A DNA stretch of 64,000 bases from Mumia sp. zg.B17 (GCF_019550915.1 NZ_JAHWCI010000006.1:620001-684000), one strand, 5' to 3'. Shown: positions 1-8,881, counted from the first letter of the stretch. The notes: a model not told the origin generated them from the sequence alone. Translations and numbers: made by a program.

Positions 1-261
1 GACCGCCCGCACCTCCTCGATGCTGCGCTGGAGGTCGCGCCCGGCGTCGCCGATCCGCTGGTGCACACCGGAGACGACCTCGACGGTGTTGAGGAGGAGC
101 TCCTGGTGGACGTGCGGGTGCGGCGCACCGCCGGGGCCGGCGAGGCCCTCGAGCACGGTCCGGGCCACCTGACGGAGGTCACCCGTATCCGCGTCGACGA
201 GTGCGAGCTCCCACTCGATGCCGACGGTGGAGCGCCGAGACTGCGCGAAGGGCAGGACCAT
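1..261 (-). CDS. Carboxylate-amine ligase (glutamate-cysteine ligase family 2), C-terminus cut by window edge
   Basis: Only the first 87 codons are present and the frame runs off the left edge. The start ATG at 261 gives MVLPFAQSRRSTVGIEWELALVD. The phrase TVGIEWELALVD is the substrate-binding signature at the N-terminus of GCS2-type ligases (YbdK/EgtA-like), which join an amino acid to the gamma-carboxylate of glutamate using ATP. The next recognisable block is PHVHQELLLNTVEVVSGV, also typical of the family. Whether it makes gamma-glutamylcysteine or another gamma-glutamyl amide cannot be told from this fragment. It is followed downstream of its start by the DUF3224 gene on the same strand, 24 bp away. 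Confidence 0.85.
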   Translation of the reverse strand, partial: MVLPFAQSRRSTVGIEWELALVDADTGDLRQVARTVLEGLAGPGGAPHPHVHQELLLNTVEVVSGVHQRIGDAGRDLQRSIEEVRAV

Positions 262-285
262 GTCTCCATCCTGCCAAGCGCCCCC

Positions 286-723
286 TCAGAGCGTGTATCG
301 CAGGGTGAACCTGTATCCCGTCTCGCTGTGGCCCTCCACCTCCGGGACGCCCGTGCCGCGAAGGGTCTGGAGGCCGCCCGTCCCCATGCCCTCGACCACC
401 TCGACCGCGTCGACGACGGACTCCGCCTCGTGCGATCCCCGGTGCAGCATGACGCAGGTTCCCTCGTGGCCCCCGATCGATCCGGTGAAGCGCTCGAGCG
501 CCACGACGGGTGCGGGCCCCTCCTTGTAGGTCATCAGGTAGTGGACGACGCCCTCCCCCTCGAGATCACCGCTGTAGGCGTACCGGACGGTCGCGCGGGT
601 GATCCCGCGATCGGGGTAGTAGGTGCCGTTCCGCTCGCTGCCGGTCCCGTCGATGTCCTCGACCACGGACTCCTCCCAGCCCGCCACCGTGAACATCGCT
701 TCTGCTGTCTTCTCGTCGCTCAT
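286..723 (-). CDS. DUF3224 domain-containing protein
   Basis: A 145-residue soluble protein made almost entirely of one DUF3224 domain, a small beta-barrel family of unknown function. The sequence begins MSDEKTAEAMFTVAGWEES and shows the family pattern F-x-V-x-x-W followed by the charged central segment with G-x-Y-x-G-D-L-E-G-E and LMTYKEG. There is no signal peptide or membrane segment. It is divergent from the AraC regulator that starts 66 bp away at 790, so that regulator may control it; this is inference. Family assignment rests on motif recognition. No enzymatic role is known. Confidence 0.8.
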   Translation of the reverse strand: MSDEKTAEAMFTVAGWEESVVEDIDGTGSERNGTYYPDRGITRATVRYAYSGDLEGEGVVHYLMTYKEGPAPVVALERFTGSIGGHEGTCVMLHRGSHEAESVVDAVEVVEGMGTGGLQTLRGTGVPEVEGHSETGYRFTLRYTL

Positions 724-789
724 GCCTCGAGACTAGGACCGACGACGCGGCCGGGTCTTGAAGGAACGCGACAGGTCTAGGCTGAGGCG

Positions 790-1596
790 GTGAGCGCTGG
801 ACCGTCCGACGAGCCACGGGGCTATCCCGCGGCGATCGTGGGGCCCGCCGGTCCCATCGCCGTCCGCCGGATCGAGCCCTCCGCCGACACTCCCGGTGTC
901 GACTACCTGTGGCGGGTGCGCTGGGAGGTCGCCGAGCCGTACGACCAACGGGTCGTGCCGCAGCCGCGGCTCCACCTGGCTGCCGAGCAGGGCCGCCTGC
1001 TGGTCCACGGCGTCACCCGGCGACCGTTCTCCCGCCACCTGGTCGGCCGCGGTCACGTGCTCGGCGCGTCCTTCCGTCCGGGAGGCTTCCACGGCTACCT
1101 GCGCGCGTCCGTCGGTACGCTGACCGACGCCGTACGCCCCGCCGGTGACGTGCTCGGTGTCGATGACCGCCCGCCCGCCGCCCGCATCCTCGACGCCGAG
1201 GCCTCCGACGAGACGATGGTGGCCGCGCTGACGGACTACCTCCGGGCAGTGGGCTACGAGGCCGAGCCGCGGGCTGCCGAGATCGAACAGCTGGTCGCGC
1301 TCGCCGAGCACGACCGGAGCCTCGTGCGCGCCGACGCTCTTGCCGACGCCGGCGGCGTGAGCCTGCGGACGCTGCAGCGCGAGTTCGCGACCTACGTCGG
1401 CATCGGCCCGAAGTGGGTGCTGCAGCGGTTCCGCCTGCTCGACGCCGCGGCGGCGGCGCGTAGCGGCACGGTGGTCGACTGGGCAGCGCTCGCCTCGGAG
1501 CTCGGCTTCAGCGACCAGGCACACCTCGTACGGCGCTTCACCGACGTCGTCGGCACCCCGCCGGCGACGTACGCCCGCGAGGTGACCGAGGGCTGA
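790..1596 (+). CDS. AraC-family transcriptional regulator
   Basis: A 268-residue regulator. The N-terminal ~165 residues form a DUF6597-like effector domain; it contains the typical HGVTRRPFSR and GASFRPGGFHGYL segments. The C-terminus holds two helix-turn-helix units: LADAGGVSLRTLQREFATYVG and WAALASELGFSDQAHLVRRF followed by GTPPATY, the AraC/XylS signature. The start is GTG at 790; no strong ribosome-binding site is visible. It lies head-to-head with the DUF3224 gene and convergent with the AzoR-like gene that ends at 1606. The target is unknown; autoregulation and control of the divergent DUF3224 gene are the obvious guesses. Confidence 0.88.
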   Translation: MSAGPSDEPRGYPAAIVGPAGPIAVRRIEPSADTPGVDYLWRVRWEVAEPYDQRVVPQPRLHLAAEQGRLLVHGVTRRPFSRHLVGRGHVLGASFRPGGFHGYLRASVGTLTDAVRPAGDVLGVDDRPPAARILDAEASDETMVAALTDYLRAVGYEAEPRAAEIEQLVALAEHDRSLVRADALADAGGVSLRTLQREFATYVGIGPKWVLQRFRLLDAAAAARSGTVVDWAALASELGFSDQAHLVRRFTDVVGTPPATYAREVTEG

Positions 1597-1605
1597 GCGC
1601 CCGTG

Positions 1606-2502
1606 TCACACGGTGACGCGGGCGGCCACGACCCCGGCGACGATCAAGGCCAGAGCGGCGATACGCCCCGGCGAGACCGGGTCGCCGTGGACGACGACGC
1701 CGAGCGAGACGGCGCCGACGGCGCCGATGCCGGTGAACACCGCGTACGCCGTCCCGACCGGCACGGTCTGCATCGCGCGAGCCAGCAGGTAGACCGCGCT
1801 CGCGCCGAGCAGGACACAGACGACGGTCGGGCCCAGCCGTGTGAAGCCGTCGGTCGGCTTGATGCTCTGGCTCCACACGATCTCGGCGAGCGCTGCCGCT
1901 CGCGAGGCTCGGTGCGTGCCCAGAAGGTCGCTCAGCAACGGGTCGACGAGCGCGTTCACCAGCTCGGTCGTCAGGAACCGGACGTCGTCGATGCCGAAGT
2001 GGCCCGCGATGAAGTCCCGCAGGTAGCTCTCCTGATACTCGTACGGGGCGCGGGGTGCCCCTTCGGCGTACGAGCCGCCACGCGCTCCGACGACGACGAA
2101 GCTCGTCCCGGTCAGTGACATGCGTGGGAACGTCACCTTGTCGATCCAGGCCTTCAGTGCGGCAGGGATCCCGAAGTTGTACATCGGCGCCCCGACCAGG
2201 ACCACGTCGGCCTCGAGCAGCTCGTTGAGCAAGGGCTCGGCGATCGCCCAGGCCTCGCGCTCTGCGGGCGTGCGCACCGCGCACGGGTAGTCGCCGGGGT
2301 CGGTGATCTGCTCGGCGAGGAGGGTGTCACAGATGCTCGTCCAGGCCTCCCCGATCACCGGGACGGGCTGACGTGCGAGGTCGCGGTAGACGTAGTCGCC
2401 GTCCGGACGAGCCTCTCGCCATCGTGCGGCGAAACGTGCGCCGAGCTCGCGCGTGTGCGACTGGGTGCGGGCGCTGGAGTCGAGATGGAGCAGGCGTGGC
2501 AT
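1606..2502 (-). CDS. FMN-dependent NADH-azoreductase (AzoR) fused to an SMR-type efflux domain
   Basis: One uninterrupted 298-codon frame reads as two proteins. Residues 1 to about 210 are an AzoR-type flavodoxin-fold quinone/azo reductase: LHLDSSARTQSHTREL at the N-terminus and PMYNFGIPAALKAWIDKV, the FMN/substrate signature, near residue 107. From about residue 216 the sequence becomes a small-multidrug-resistance transporter: AEIVWSQSIKPTDGFTRLGP, then three hydrophobic helices containing PVGTAYAVFTGIGAVG and the terminal LIVAGVVAARVTV. The SMR part keeps a glutamate in the position of the family's essential TM1 acid but lacks roughly the first ten residues of a normal SMR. A separate internal GTG start at an ELV-N-A-L segment is possible but gives an atypical N-terminus. 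Next to it is a broken TetR gene. Confidence 0.75.
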   Translation of the reverse strand: MPRLLHLDSSARTQSHTRELGARFAARWREARPDGDYVYRDLARQPVPVIGEAWTSICDTLLAEQITDPGDYPCAVRTPAEREAWAIAEPLLNELLEADVVLVGAPMYNFGIPAALKAWIDKVTFPRMSLTGTSFVVVGARGGSYAEGAPRAPYEYQESYLRDFIAGHFGIDDVRFLTTELVNALVDPLLSDLLGTHRASRAAALAEIVWSQSIKPTDGFTRLGPTVVCVLLGASAVYLLARAMQTVPVGTAYAVFTGIGAVGAVSLGVVVHGDPVSPGRIAALALIVAGVVAARVTV

Positions 2503-2518
2503 GGTGGCCCTTCGCTAA

Positions 2519-3072
2519 GCGGACACGACGTCCGGATGCTGTCGACAGGACACTCGCCTGGACGCCGCAGCACGGCTGTACGCCGAGCGAGGCGCCGCGC
2601 ACGTGACGATGAACGACATCGCACGCGCGGCAGGGGTGGGCCGCGGCACGCTCTACCGCCGCTATCCCGACCGTGCCTCCATCGCCACCGCCCTGCTGGA
2701 CGAGCACGAGCGCAGACTGCAGGAGGCGCTCCTCTCCGGGCCGCCGCCGCTCGGGCCCGGCGCCCGCCCGCCGATCGGCTCGCCGCGTTCTACAACGCGA
2801 TGACGCAGCTCCTCGAGGACCACGCCCCTCTCGCGCTCGGCGCCGAGGTCGGACGCTCACGGTTCATCGTCGGCGCGTACGGCTTCTGGAGAGTGCACGT
2901 GCGCATGCTCGTGGCGGAGGCGGGCGCCGCGGATCCGGACGCCATGGTCGAGCCGCTGCTGGCACCGCTCGCTCCGGAGGTGTTCGTGCGGCAGCGCGAG
3001 CTCGGCCTCTCGGTCGAGCGCATCGCCGCGGGCCTCGGTGTCCTGGCGCACGGCGTGCTCGGCCATCCCTGA
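2519..3072 (+). pseudogene. TetR-family regulator, interrupted by frameshift(s)
   Basis: A TetR-like HTH is readable in one frame around 2561-2740: LDAAARLYAERGAAHVTMNDIARAAGVGRGTLYRRYPDRASIA, interrupted here by description only; the helix-turn-helix core is IARAAGVGRGTLYRRYPD. That frame stops at 2803 after reading out of family, while the ligand-binding half (ADRLAAFYNAMTQLLEDHAP, then FIVGAYGFWRVHV) continues in the frame one base earlier to a stop at 3072. The switch lies near 2755-2775 in a run of CCCGCCC. The frame upstream of the HTH also has no ATG, GTG or TTG back to the stop at 2516; the only good start, ATG 2536, is in another frame. It is divergent from the AzoR-SMR gene, a usual TetR target arrangement. 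It is a pseudogene or a sequence error. Confidence 0.72.
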
Positions 3073-3128
3073 GCCATGCGGTCGTCCGCCCCGGAACGGC
3101 GAGCCGCCGCGCGTGGAAGGATGGGCGC

Positions 3129-5675
3129 ATGCCTGGAACCAACCTCACGCGCAACGAGGCGCAGGAGCGGGCCGCGCTCCTCGACGTCCATCACTACGCC
3201 GTCGATCTCGACCTGACCGTCTCCGACACCGAGTTCTCGTCCACCACCGTCGTCCGGTTCTCCAGCCGTGAGGCCGGCGGCGCGACGTTCGCCGACCTGG
3301 TCGACGCGCGCGAGCCTCGGATGTGGCTGAACGGCACCGAGCTGGACGCCGCGGCGTACGCGGACAACCGCATCGCGCTGAGCGGGCTGGCCGAGGGCGA
3401 CAACGAGCTCCGGGTCGAGACGCGTCTCCCCTACTCGCGCACCGGCGAGGGCCTGCACCGCTTCGTCGATCCCGCCGACGACCGCGTCTACCTCTACACC
3501 CAGTTCGAGGTGCCCGACGCCCGCCGCGTGTACACGACGTTCGAGCAGCCCGACCTCAAGGCGACGTTCACCTTCACGATCGACGCCCCCGAGGGATGGA
3601 CCGTCGTCTCCAACTCTCCGACCCCGGAGCCAGAGACGCTCGGTGAGGGCGTGAGCCGCTGGGCCTTCGCCGAGACCAAACGCATGTCGACCTACATCAC
3701 CGCGCTCATCGCCGGCGAGTACGACACCGTCACCGACACCTACCGCGGCGACTACGACGAGATCCCGCTCGGCATCCAGGTCCGCAAGAGCCTCCGGGAG
3801 CACCTCGACCACGAGGAGATCTTCGAGATCACCAAGCAGGGCTTCGCCTTCTTCGAGAACACCTTCGAGATGGGCTACCCGTTCGGCAAGTACGACCAGG
3901 CGTTCGTGCCGGAGTACAACATGGGCGCGATGGAGAACGCCGGCGCGGTGACCTTCCGCGACGAGTACATCTTCCGCAGCCGCCAGACCCACGCCGCGTA
4001 CGAGAGCCGTGCCAACACGATCCTCCACGAGATGGCGCACATGTGGTTCGGCGACCTCGTGACCATGAAGTGGTGGGACGACCTCTGGCTCAACGAGTCG
4101 TTCGCGGAGTTCGCCTCGCACCATGCCGAGGTCAACGCCACGAAGTACACCGGCGCCTGGACCGGCTTCACGAACCAGCGCAAGAACTGGGCGTACCGCC
4201 AGGACCAGCTCCCCTCGACGCACCCGATCGCCGCCGACAACTACGACCTGCACGCGGTCGAGGCCAACTTCGACGGCATCACCTACGCGAAGGGCGCCTC
4301 GACCCTCAAGCAGCTCGTCGCCTGGGTCGGCGAGAAGGACTTCTTCGCCGGACTGCGGTCGTACTTCACCAAGCACGCCTTCGGCAACACCGAGCTCAAG
4401 GACCTGCTGGCCGAGCTCGAGGCCGCCTCGGGCCGTGAGCTCGGCTCCTGGTCGCAGGAGTGGCTCCAGACGTCCGGCGTCAACACGCTCCGGCCCCGCT
4501 TCGTCGTGGACGAGCAGGGCGGGTTCACGTCGTTCGCCGTCGAGCAGACCGCCACCGACGACTACCCGACGCTGCGGCGCCACCGCATCGCGATCGGTCT
4601 GTACGACCACACCGACGCCGGTCTCGTCCGGCGCGCGCGGGTCGAGACCGACATCGAGGGAGCACTCACCTCCGTCGACGCCCTCGTCGGGCAGCCGCAG
4701 CCCGACCTCGTGCTGCTCAACGACGACGACCTGACCTACGCCAAGATCCGTCTCGACGAGCGGTCGCTCGCGACGCTGACCAGCTCGATCGCCGACATCC
4801 CCGACTCGCTGGCGCGCGCGCTGTGCTGGGGTGCGGCGTGGGACATGCTGCGCGACGCCGAGCTGCCGGCGCGCCAGTTCGTGCCGATCGTGCTCGCCGG
4901 CGTCGGCACCGAGTCCGACCTCACCGCCGTGCAGACGCTGCTGCGTCAGGGCGGATCTGCCGTCGCCCTGTACTCGGCGCCGGACAACCGGGCCGCGCTG
5001 GCCGCCGAGTGGGAGCACGGCGTCCGCGCGCTGCTCGATGCCGCTGCACCCGGTTCGGACCACCAGCTGGCGCTCGTCAGGGCCTACGCCGGGGCCGCGG
5101 AGTCGGACGAGGCGATCTCGTTCGTCACGGGTCTGCTCGACGGGTCGACGACGCTGGAGGGCCTGACCGTCGACACCGACCTGCGCTGGTCCCTCGTCAC
5201 CGGCCTCGCCCGCGCCGGCGCGTACGGGGACAAGGAGATCGACGCGGAGCTCGCGCGCGACAACACCATCGCCGGTCAGGAGAACGCGGCCGGGGCACGT
5301 GCGGCGCGTCCGGACGCCGCCGCGAAGGAGGCGGCGTGGGAGTCGGTCGTCGTCCGCGACGACCTGCCCAACGAGACCCAGCGCAGCATCGCCGGCGCGT
5401 TCCAGCAGCCCGGTCAGGCCGAGCTGCTGCAGCCGTACGTCGAGCGCTACCTCGACACCGCCCGCACGGTCATCCAGAAGGGCGTCTGGCGCGCCTCGGA
5501 GATCCTCCAGAGCTTCTTCCCGCGGGCCAACCCGAGCGCCGAGAACCTCGCGACGATCGACGCGTGGCTCGCCGACAACGACGACCTCGACCCGACGACC
5601 CGCCGCTACGTCGACGAGGGACGCTCCGACCTCGCCCGCGCACTCGCGGCACAGGCGCGCGACGCCGCCGTCTGA
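3129..5675 (+). CDS. pepN: Aminopeptidase N (M1 zinc metallopeptidase)
   Basis: An 848-residue cytoplasmic M1 aminopeptidase that removes N-terminal amino acids from peptides. The start ATG at 3129 follows GGAAGGA at a spacing of 7; the open frame upstream is unrelated. The exopeptidase motif GAMEN sits at residues 266-270. The zinc site is HEMAH (H300, E301, H304) with the third ligand E323 in LWLNESFAEF. The N-terminal ~190 residues are the beta saddle domain and the last ~330 the helical ERAP1-like C-terminal domain. Length and layout match actinobacterial PepN. It is followed by a strong convergent terminator. Confidence 0.97.
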   Translation: MPGTNLTRNEAQERAALLDVHHYAVDLDLTVSDTEFSSTTVVRFSSREAGGATFADLVDAREPRMWLNGTELDAAAYADNRIALSGLAEGDNELRVETRLPYSRTGEGLHRFVDPADDRVYLYTQFEVPDARRVYTTFEQPDLKATFTFTIDAPEGWTVVSNSPTPEPETLGEGVSRWAFAETKRMSTYITALIAGEYDTVTDTYRGDYDEIPLGIQVRKSLREHLDHEEIFEITKQGFAFFENTFEMGYPFGKYDQAFVPEYNMGAMENAGAVTFRDEYIFRSRQTHAAYESRANTILHEMAHMWFGDLVTMKWWDDLWLNESFAEFASHHAEVNATKYTGAWTGFTNQRKNWAYRQDQLPSTHPIAADNYDLHAVEANFDGITYAKGASTLKQLVAWVGEKDFFAGLRSYFTKHAFGNTELKDLLAELEAASGRELGSWSQEWLQTSGVNTLRPRFVVDEQGGFTSFAVEQTATDDYPTLRRHRIAIGLYDHTDAGLVRRARVETDIEGALTSVDALVGQPQPDLVLLNDDDLTYAKIRLDERSLATLTSSIADIPDSLARALCWGAAWDMLRDAELPARQFVPIVLAGVGTESDLTAVQTLLRQGGSAVALYSAPDNRAALAAEWEHGVRALLDAAAPGSDHQLALVRAYAGAAESDEAISFVTGLLDGSTTLEGLTVDTDLRWSLVTGLARAGAYGDKEIDAELARDNTIAGQENAAGARAARPDAAAKEAAWESVVVRDDLPNETQRSIAGAFQQPGQAELLQPYVERYLDTARTVIQKGVWRASEILQSFFPRANPSAENLATIDAWLADNDDLDPTTRRYVDEGRSDLARALAAQARDAAV

Positions 5676-5684
5676 CGCCGTCGG

Positions 5685-5727
5685 CCGTCCATCAGGGCCC
5701 TCGCTGCGCGGGGGCCCTGGCGGACGG
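5685..5727. terminator. Hairpin terminator between pepN and the PH-domain gene
   Basis: CAGGGCCC (5693-5700) pairs with GGGCCCTG (5712-5719), extended outward by CCGTCC (5685-5690) pairing with GGACGG (5722-5727). It lies between two convergent genes and can serve both. There is no long T-run, as is usual in high-GC actinobacteria. Confidence 0.8.
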
Positions 5728-5733
5728 CACCGC

Positions 5734-6258
5734 TCAGCGGGCGGGACCGCGGAGACCGGCGGTGACCAGCGCCCGCTGGATCGTGCGGTCGCGCTCGAAC
5801 GGTGCCGGGATGAACTGGATGTCGCGCAGCCCCTGAGCCTGGGCCGCCGACTCGAACACGAAGTGGCCGTACCCGAGAACCCTGCCGAGGAGCGTCCGCT
5901 CCACGGTGATGTCGAGGATTCGGGCCATCGGCATCGTCGCGACCTTCACCTCGAAGACGCCACGGATCTTGAGCACACGGTGGTTCGTGATCACGAAGAC
6001 GTCGAGGTGCTGCTCGGCCGCACGGTACATCCCGTACCCGACGACGCCCAGCCCGACGATCGCGACCACCCCGGCGGTCCGCATCGGGAGCACCGGGAAC
6101 AGCGCGATCATGAGCACCCCGATGAGCACGATGGCGTACGGCACGACGAAGACGATCCAGTGGTGGCGCACGACGTCCTTCACGCGCTCACCGTCGTCCA
6201 GCAGCAGGTGGCTGCCGATGTTGCGGTCGGGCACCAGTCTCAGGATCGCGCGCAGCAC
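5734..6258 (-). CDS. Membrane protein with bacterial PH domain (DUF304/bPH_2-like)
   Basis: A 174-residue protein. The GTG start at 6258 is chosen because GAGGAG stands 6 bases upstream. After about 30 residues come two adjacent membrane helices (WIVFVVPYAIVLIGVLMIAL and a following segment rich in V, I and G), then a PH-like domain beginning EQHLDVFVITNHRVLKIRG and containing MPMARILDITVERTLLGRVLGYG, the usual bPH_2 pattern. Such proteins sit in the inner face of the cytoplasmic membrane; their role is not known. The 51-residue membrane peptide gene lies directly upstream on the same strand and is probably co-transcribed. Confidence 0.85.
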   Translation of the reverse strand: MLRAILRLVPDRNIGSHLLLDDGERVKDVVRHHWIVFVVPYAIVLIGVLMIALFPVLPMRTAGVVAIVGLGVVGYGMYRAAEQHLDVFVITNHRVLKIRGVFEVKVATMPMARILDITVERTLLGRVLGYGHFVFESAAQAQGLRDIQFIPAPFERDRTIQRALVTAGLRGPAR

Positions 6259-6271
6259 GACGGGCTCCTCG

Positions 6272-6427
6272 TCAGGACAGCAAGGTCTGGAAGAAGGCCG
6301 CGAGCTGTCCGAGCGCCTCGATGATCCACGTGAAGACCAGCTCCACGGTATTGGCAGCACCGGTGGGGTTCGTGAGCAAGAAGTAGATCAGGAACACCAC
6401 CACGATGGCGGAGATCGCCTTTTTCAC
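6272..6427 (-). CDS. Small single-pass membrane protein
   Basis: A 51-residue protein. The GTG at 6427 (or the adjacent GTG at 6430) is preferred over an upstream ATG at 6466 because AGAAAGG lies just ahead of it. The product begins with two lysines and then one hydrophobic helix (AISAIVVVFLIYFLLTN), followed by an amphipathic C-terminal helix ending FFQTLLS. It precedes the PH-domain membrane protein by 13 bp on the same strand, so the two may act together. I do not recognise a family. It is a believable gene because hydrophobic pattern, ribosome-binding site and spacing agree. Confidence 0.6.
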   Translation of the reverse strand: MKKAISAIVVVFLIYFLLTNPTGAANTVELVFTWIIEALGQLAAFFQTLLS

Positions 6428-6589
6428 CACTGCTGCCTTTCTCGAGGGCAGAAAGCCGGCGGGCACGCTGCACGCTCACGACGTTTATAGCCGATCGCGG
6501 GGGGTTCGTGACGCCAGGCGCGCCGGATCTGGACGGGCTGGGTCACAGATTTTGTCATGCCGATCGTCGCACGTCTGCCGTGCGTTCGG

Positions 6590-7546
6590 TCACAGCTCCT
6601 CCAGCAGCGCCTTCGACGCGGCGAACGTGTCCGAGCGTCCCGCGACGACGTCAGCGGCGAGCGCCTCGAGCCTCCCGTGGGTGCCGAGAGCGGTGAAGCG
6701 AGAACGCAGCTCCGTCGTCGCGAGGGTCTCGATCTCGTCGCGCGTCCGCCGCAGCCGCCGGCGCTCGAGGCCGCCGCCGGCGCGCAGGTGCCCCAGATGA
6801 GCGTCCAGGGCGTCGACGACCTCGGCGACGCCCTCCTGCCGGTGTGCGACCGTCAGGAGGATCGGCGGCTGCCACCCACCGTCCGGACGCTCCGTCAACG
6901 ACAGCATGCTCCGCAGCTCGCGGCGGACCTGCGGTGCTCCGTCGCGGTCGGCCTTGTTGACGACGTAGACGTCACCGATCTCGAGGATCCCCGCCTTCGC
7001 GGCCTGGATCCCGTCGCCCATGCCGGGCGCGAGCAGGACGACGGTCGTGTCGGCCAGGCGTGCCACCTCGACCTCGGACTGGCCGACCCCCACCGTCTCG
7101 ACGAGGACCACGTCGCAGCCGGCGGCATCGAGCACCCGCAGCGCCTGGGGGGCCGCCCACGCGAGCCCGCCGAGGTGCCCTCGCGTCGCCATCGACCGGA
7201 TGATCACCCCTGGGTCGCCGGCATGGTCCTGCATGCGGATGCGGTCACCGAGCAGCGCGCCCCCCGAGAACGGCGAGGTCGGGTCGACCGCCAGCACGCC
7301 CACCTTGCGCCCCTGCGCGCGCATCGCCGCGACGAGGGCGCCGGTGGTGGTCGACTTGCCCACACCCGGGGATCCGGTCAGGCCGACCACGTGGGCGCGT
7401 CCGACGTGGGGCGCGAGGGCCGCGCTGACCTCGGGCAGGAGCGGCGACGCATCCTCCACGAGGGAGATCAGGCGCGCGACCGCGCGCGGATCGCCGCCGG
7501 TGGCTCGTTGGACGAGCTCACCGACGGCGACCGTACGACGTGCCAT
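6590..7546 (-). CDS. meaB: Methylmalonyl-CoA mutase-associated G-protein chaperone MeaB
   Basis: A 318-residue SIMIBI-class GTPase that loads adenosylcobalamin into, and protects, B12-dependent acyl-CoA mutases. Walker A is GSPGVGKS with G58, G63, K64 and S65. The family blocks DPTSPFSGGALLGDRIRM, VETVGVGQSEVEVA and VVNKADRDGA (base specificity) follow in order. It is the second gene after the thiolase, 46 bp downstream on the same strand, so the two are likely one transcript. Its partner mutase, MeaA, is encoded 20 kb away at 27.6-29.6 kb and no other mutase is in the window. Confidence 0.95.
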   Translation of the reverse strand: MARRTVAVGELVQRATGGDPRAVARLISLVEDASPLLPEVSAALAPHVGRAHVVGLTGSPGVGKSTTTGALVAAMRAQGRKVGVLAVDPTSPFSGGALLGDRIRMQDHAGDPGVIIRSMATRGHLGGLAWAAPQALRVLDAAGCDVVLVETVGVGQSEVEVARLADTTVVLLAPGMGDGIQAAKAGILEIGDVYVVNKADRDGAPQVRRELRSMLSLTERPDGGWQPPILLTVAHRQEGVAEVVDALDAHLGHLRAGGGLERRRLRRTRDEIETLATTELRSRFTALGTHGRLEALAADVVAGRSDTFAASKALLEEL

Positions 7547-7592
7547 CGGTGCGATGACCTCCTCCGCCCCGCCGACCGGCGCCCGGCCCGTC

Positions 7593-8783
7593 TCAGCGCT
7601 GGGGGACGCGGATGATCAGCGCGTCACCCTGACCACCACCGCCGCACAGCGCCGCGGCGCCGACGCCGCCACCGCGCCGTCCGAGCTCGAGCGCGAGGTG
7701 CAGCACGACACGGGCGCCGCTCATGCCGATGGGGTGGCCGAGCGAGATCGCGCCGCCGTTGACGTTGACCTTGTCCTCGTCGATGCCGAGCGCCCGCTGG
7801 CTGGCGACACCGACCGCGGCGAACGCCTCGTTGACCTCGATCAGGTCGAGGTCGGTCGGAGCGATGCCCTCCTTGGCGCAGGCCTTCGCGATCGCCTCGG
7901 CGGGCTGCAGCTGCAGGGTGGAGTCCGGACCGGCGACGTAGCCGGCGGCACCGATCTCGGCGATCCAGGTGAGGCCGAGCTCCTCGGCCTTCTCCTTGGA
8001 CATCACGACGACGGCGCACGCCCCGTCGGAGATCTGCGAGGCGGTACCGGCCGTGATCGTGCCGTCCTTGGCGAACGCGGGACGAAGCCTGCTGAGCGTC
8101 TCTGCCGTCGTGTCGCCGCGCACGCCCTCGTCGGTGGTGACGGTGACCGTCTCGCGACGTCCGACGATCTCGACCGGGACGATCTCGTCGTCGAAGACGC
8201 CGTTCTTCTGCGCCTGGGCGGCGCGGTGGTGCGAGCGCGCACCGAACGCGTCCTGCTCCTCCCGCGTGAGCTCCTCGACCTCGCTGTTGCGCGCCTCGGT
8301 CAGCTTGCCCATCGCCTGGTCGGTCAGCGAGTCCCAGAGGCCGTCGTACTCCATGTGGTCGAGGATGGTCTGCGCGCCGTACTTGTAGCCCTCGCGCGAG
8401 CCCTTGAGGAGGTGCGGCGCCTGCGTCATCGACTCCTGGCCGCCGGCCACCACGACGTCGTACTCGCCGGCCCGGATCAGCTGGTCGGCCGTCGCGATCG
8501 CGTTGAGCCCGGAGAGACAGACCTTGTTGATCGTGATCGCCGGGACGTCGAGCGGGATGCCGCCCTTGTGGGCCGCCTGGCGAGCGGGCACCTGGCCGGC
8601 ACCGGCGCCGAGGACCTGGCCCATGATCACGTACTCGACCTGGTCGCCGGTGATGCCTGCGCGCTCGAGCGCACCCTTGATGGCGACGCCACCGAGATCG
8701 GCGGCCGACTGCGTCTTGAGGCCTCCGAGGAGGCGACCGATCGGCGTGCGGGCACCAGCGACGATGACGGACTGACGGGACAT
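7593..8783 (-). CDS. Acetyl-CoA C-acetyltransferase (thiolase)
   Basis: A 396-residue thiolase. It condenses two acetyl-CoA to acetoacetyl-CoA (or cleaves it), the entry step of the ethylmalonyl-CoA pathway. The nucleophile is C89 in [11 protein letters not shown]; the second catalytic blocks are NEAFAAVGV and [16 protein letters not shown], and the C-terminal cysteine is in CGGGGQGDA. The ATG at 8783 follows AAGGAG at a spacing of 5. It is divergent from mce; their shared 164 bp region holds a CRP-like palindrome and a TTAC-N6-GTAA-like palindrome. meaB follows it. An mce-thiolase pairing is also known in Streptomyces and mycobacteria. Confidence 0.95.
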   Translation of the reverse strand: MSRQSVIVAGARTPIGRLLGGLKTQSAADLGGVAIKGALERAGITGDQVEYVIMGQVLGAGAGQVPARQAAHKGGIPLDVPAITINKVCLSGLNAIATADQLIRAGEYDVVVAGGQESMTQAPHLLKGSREGYKYGAQTILDHMEYDGLWDSLTDQAMGKLTEARNSEVEELTREEQDAFGARSHHRAAQAQKNGVFDDEIVPVEIVGRRETVTVTTDEGVRGDTTAETLSRLRPAFAKDGTITAGTASQISDGACAVVVMSKEKAEELGLTWIAEIGAAGYVAGPDSTLQLQPAEAIAKACAKEGIAPTDLDLIEVNEAFAAVGVASQRALGIDEDKVNVNGGAISLGHPIGMSGARVVLHLALELGRRGGGVGAAALCGGGGQGDALIIRVPQR

Positions 8784-8851
8784 GTGAACTCCTTCAGGCG
8801 CAGCGTCTGCGCGCGTTCGGCCAAGGACGGCAGGCTTGTGCTCTCAGCACG

Positions 8852-8865
8852 ATACTCGCCCGTAA
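8852..8865. promoter_or_regulatory. Candidate operator, TTAC-N6-GTAA type (thiolase/mce)
   Basis: ATACTCGCCCGTAA; on the thiolase strand it reads TTACGGGCGAGTAT. One mismatch from a perfect TTAC-N6-GTAA palindrome. Its thiolase-proximal arm overlaps a -10-like TATCGT (8854-8849). The same 14 bp design precedes ccr, the 3-hydroxybutyryl-CoA dehydrogenase and meaA. The binding protein is unknown; a TetR-type repressor is a guess from size and symmetry. Confidence 0.5.
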
Positions 8866-8881
8866 CATCGCCGAGGGCTGC

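Noticed and set aside
1606-1960. The SMR part as an independent gene with its own start
   Set aside because: Not excluded, but the only in-frame GTG gives a polar, AzoR-like N-terminus and there is no ribosome-binding site; the continuous frame is reported as a fusion instead.
2790-5063. A 757-codon minus-strand frame opposite pepN
   Set aside because: PepN has all catalytic motifs on the plus strand; the antisense frame shows only low-complexity Val/Arg/Gly sequence.
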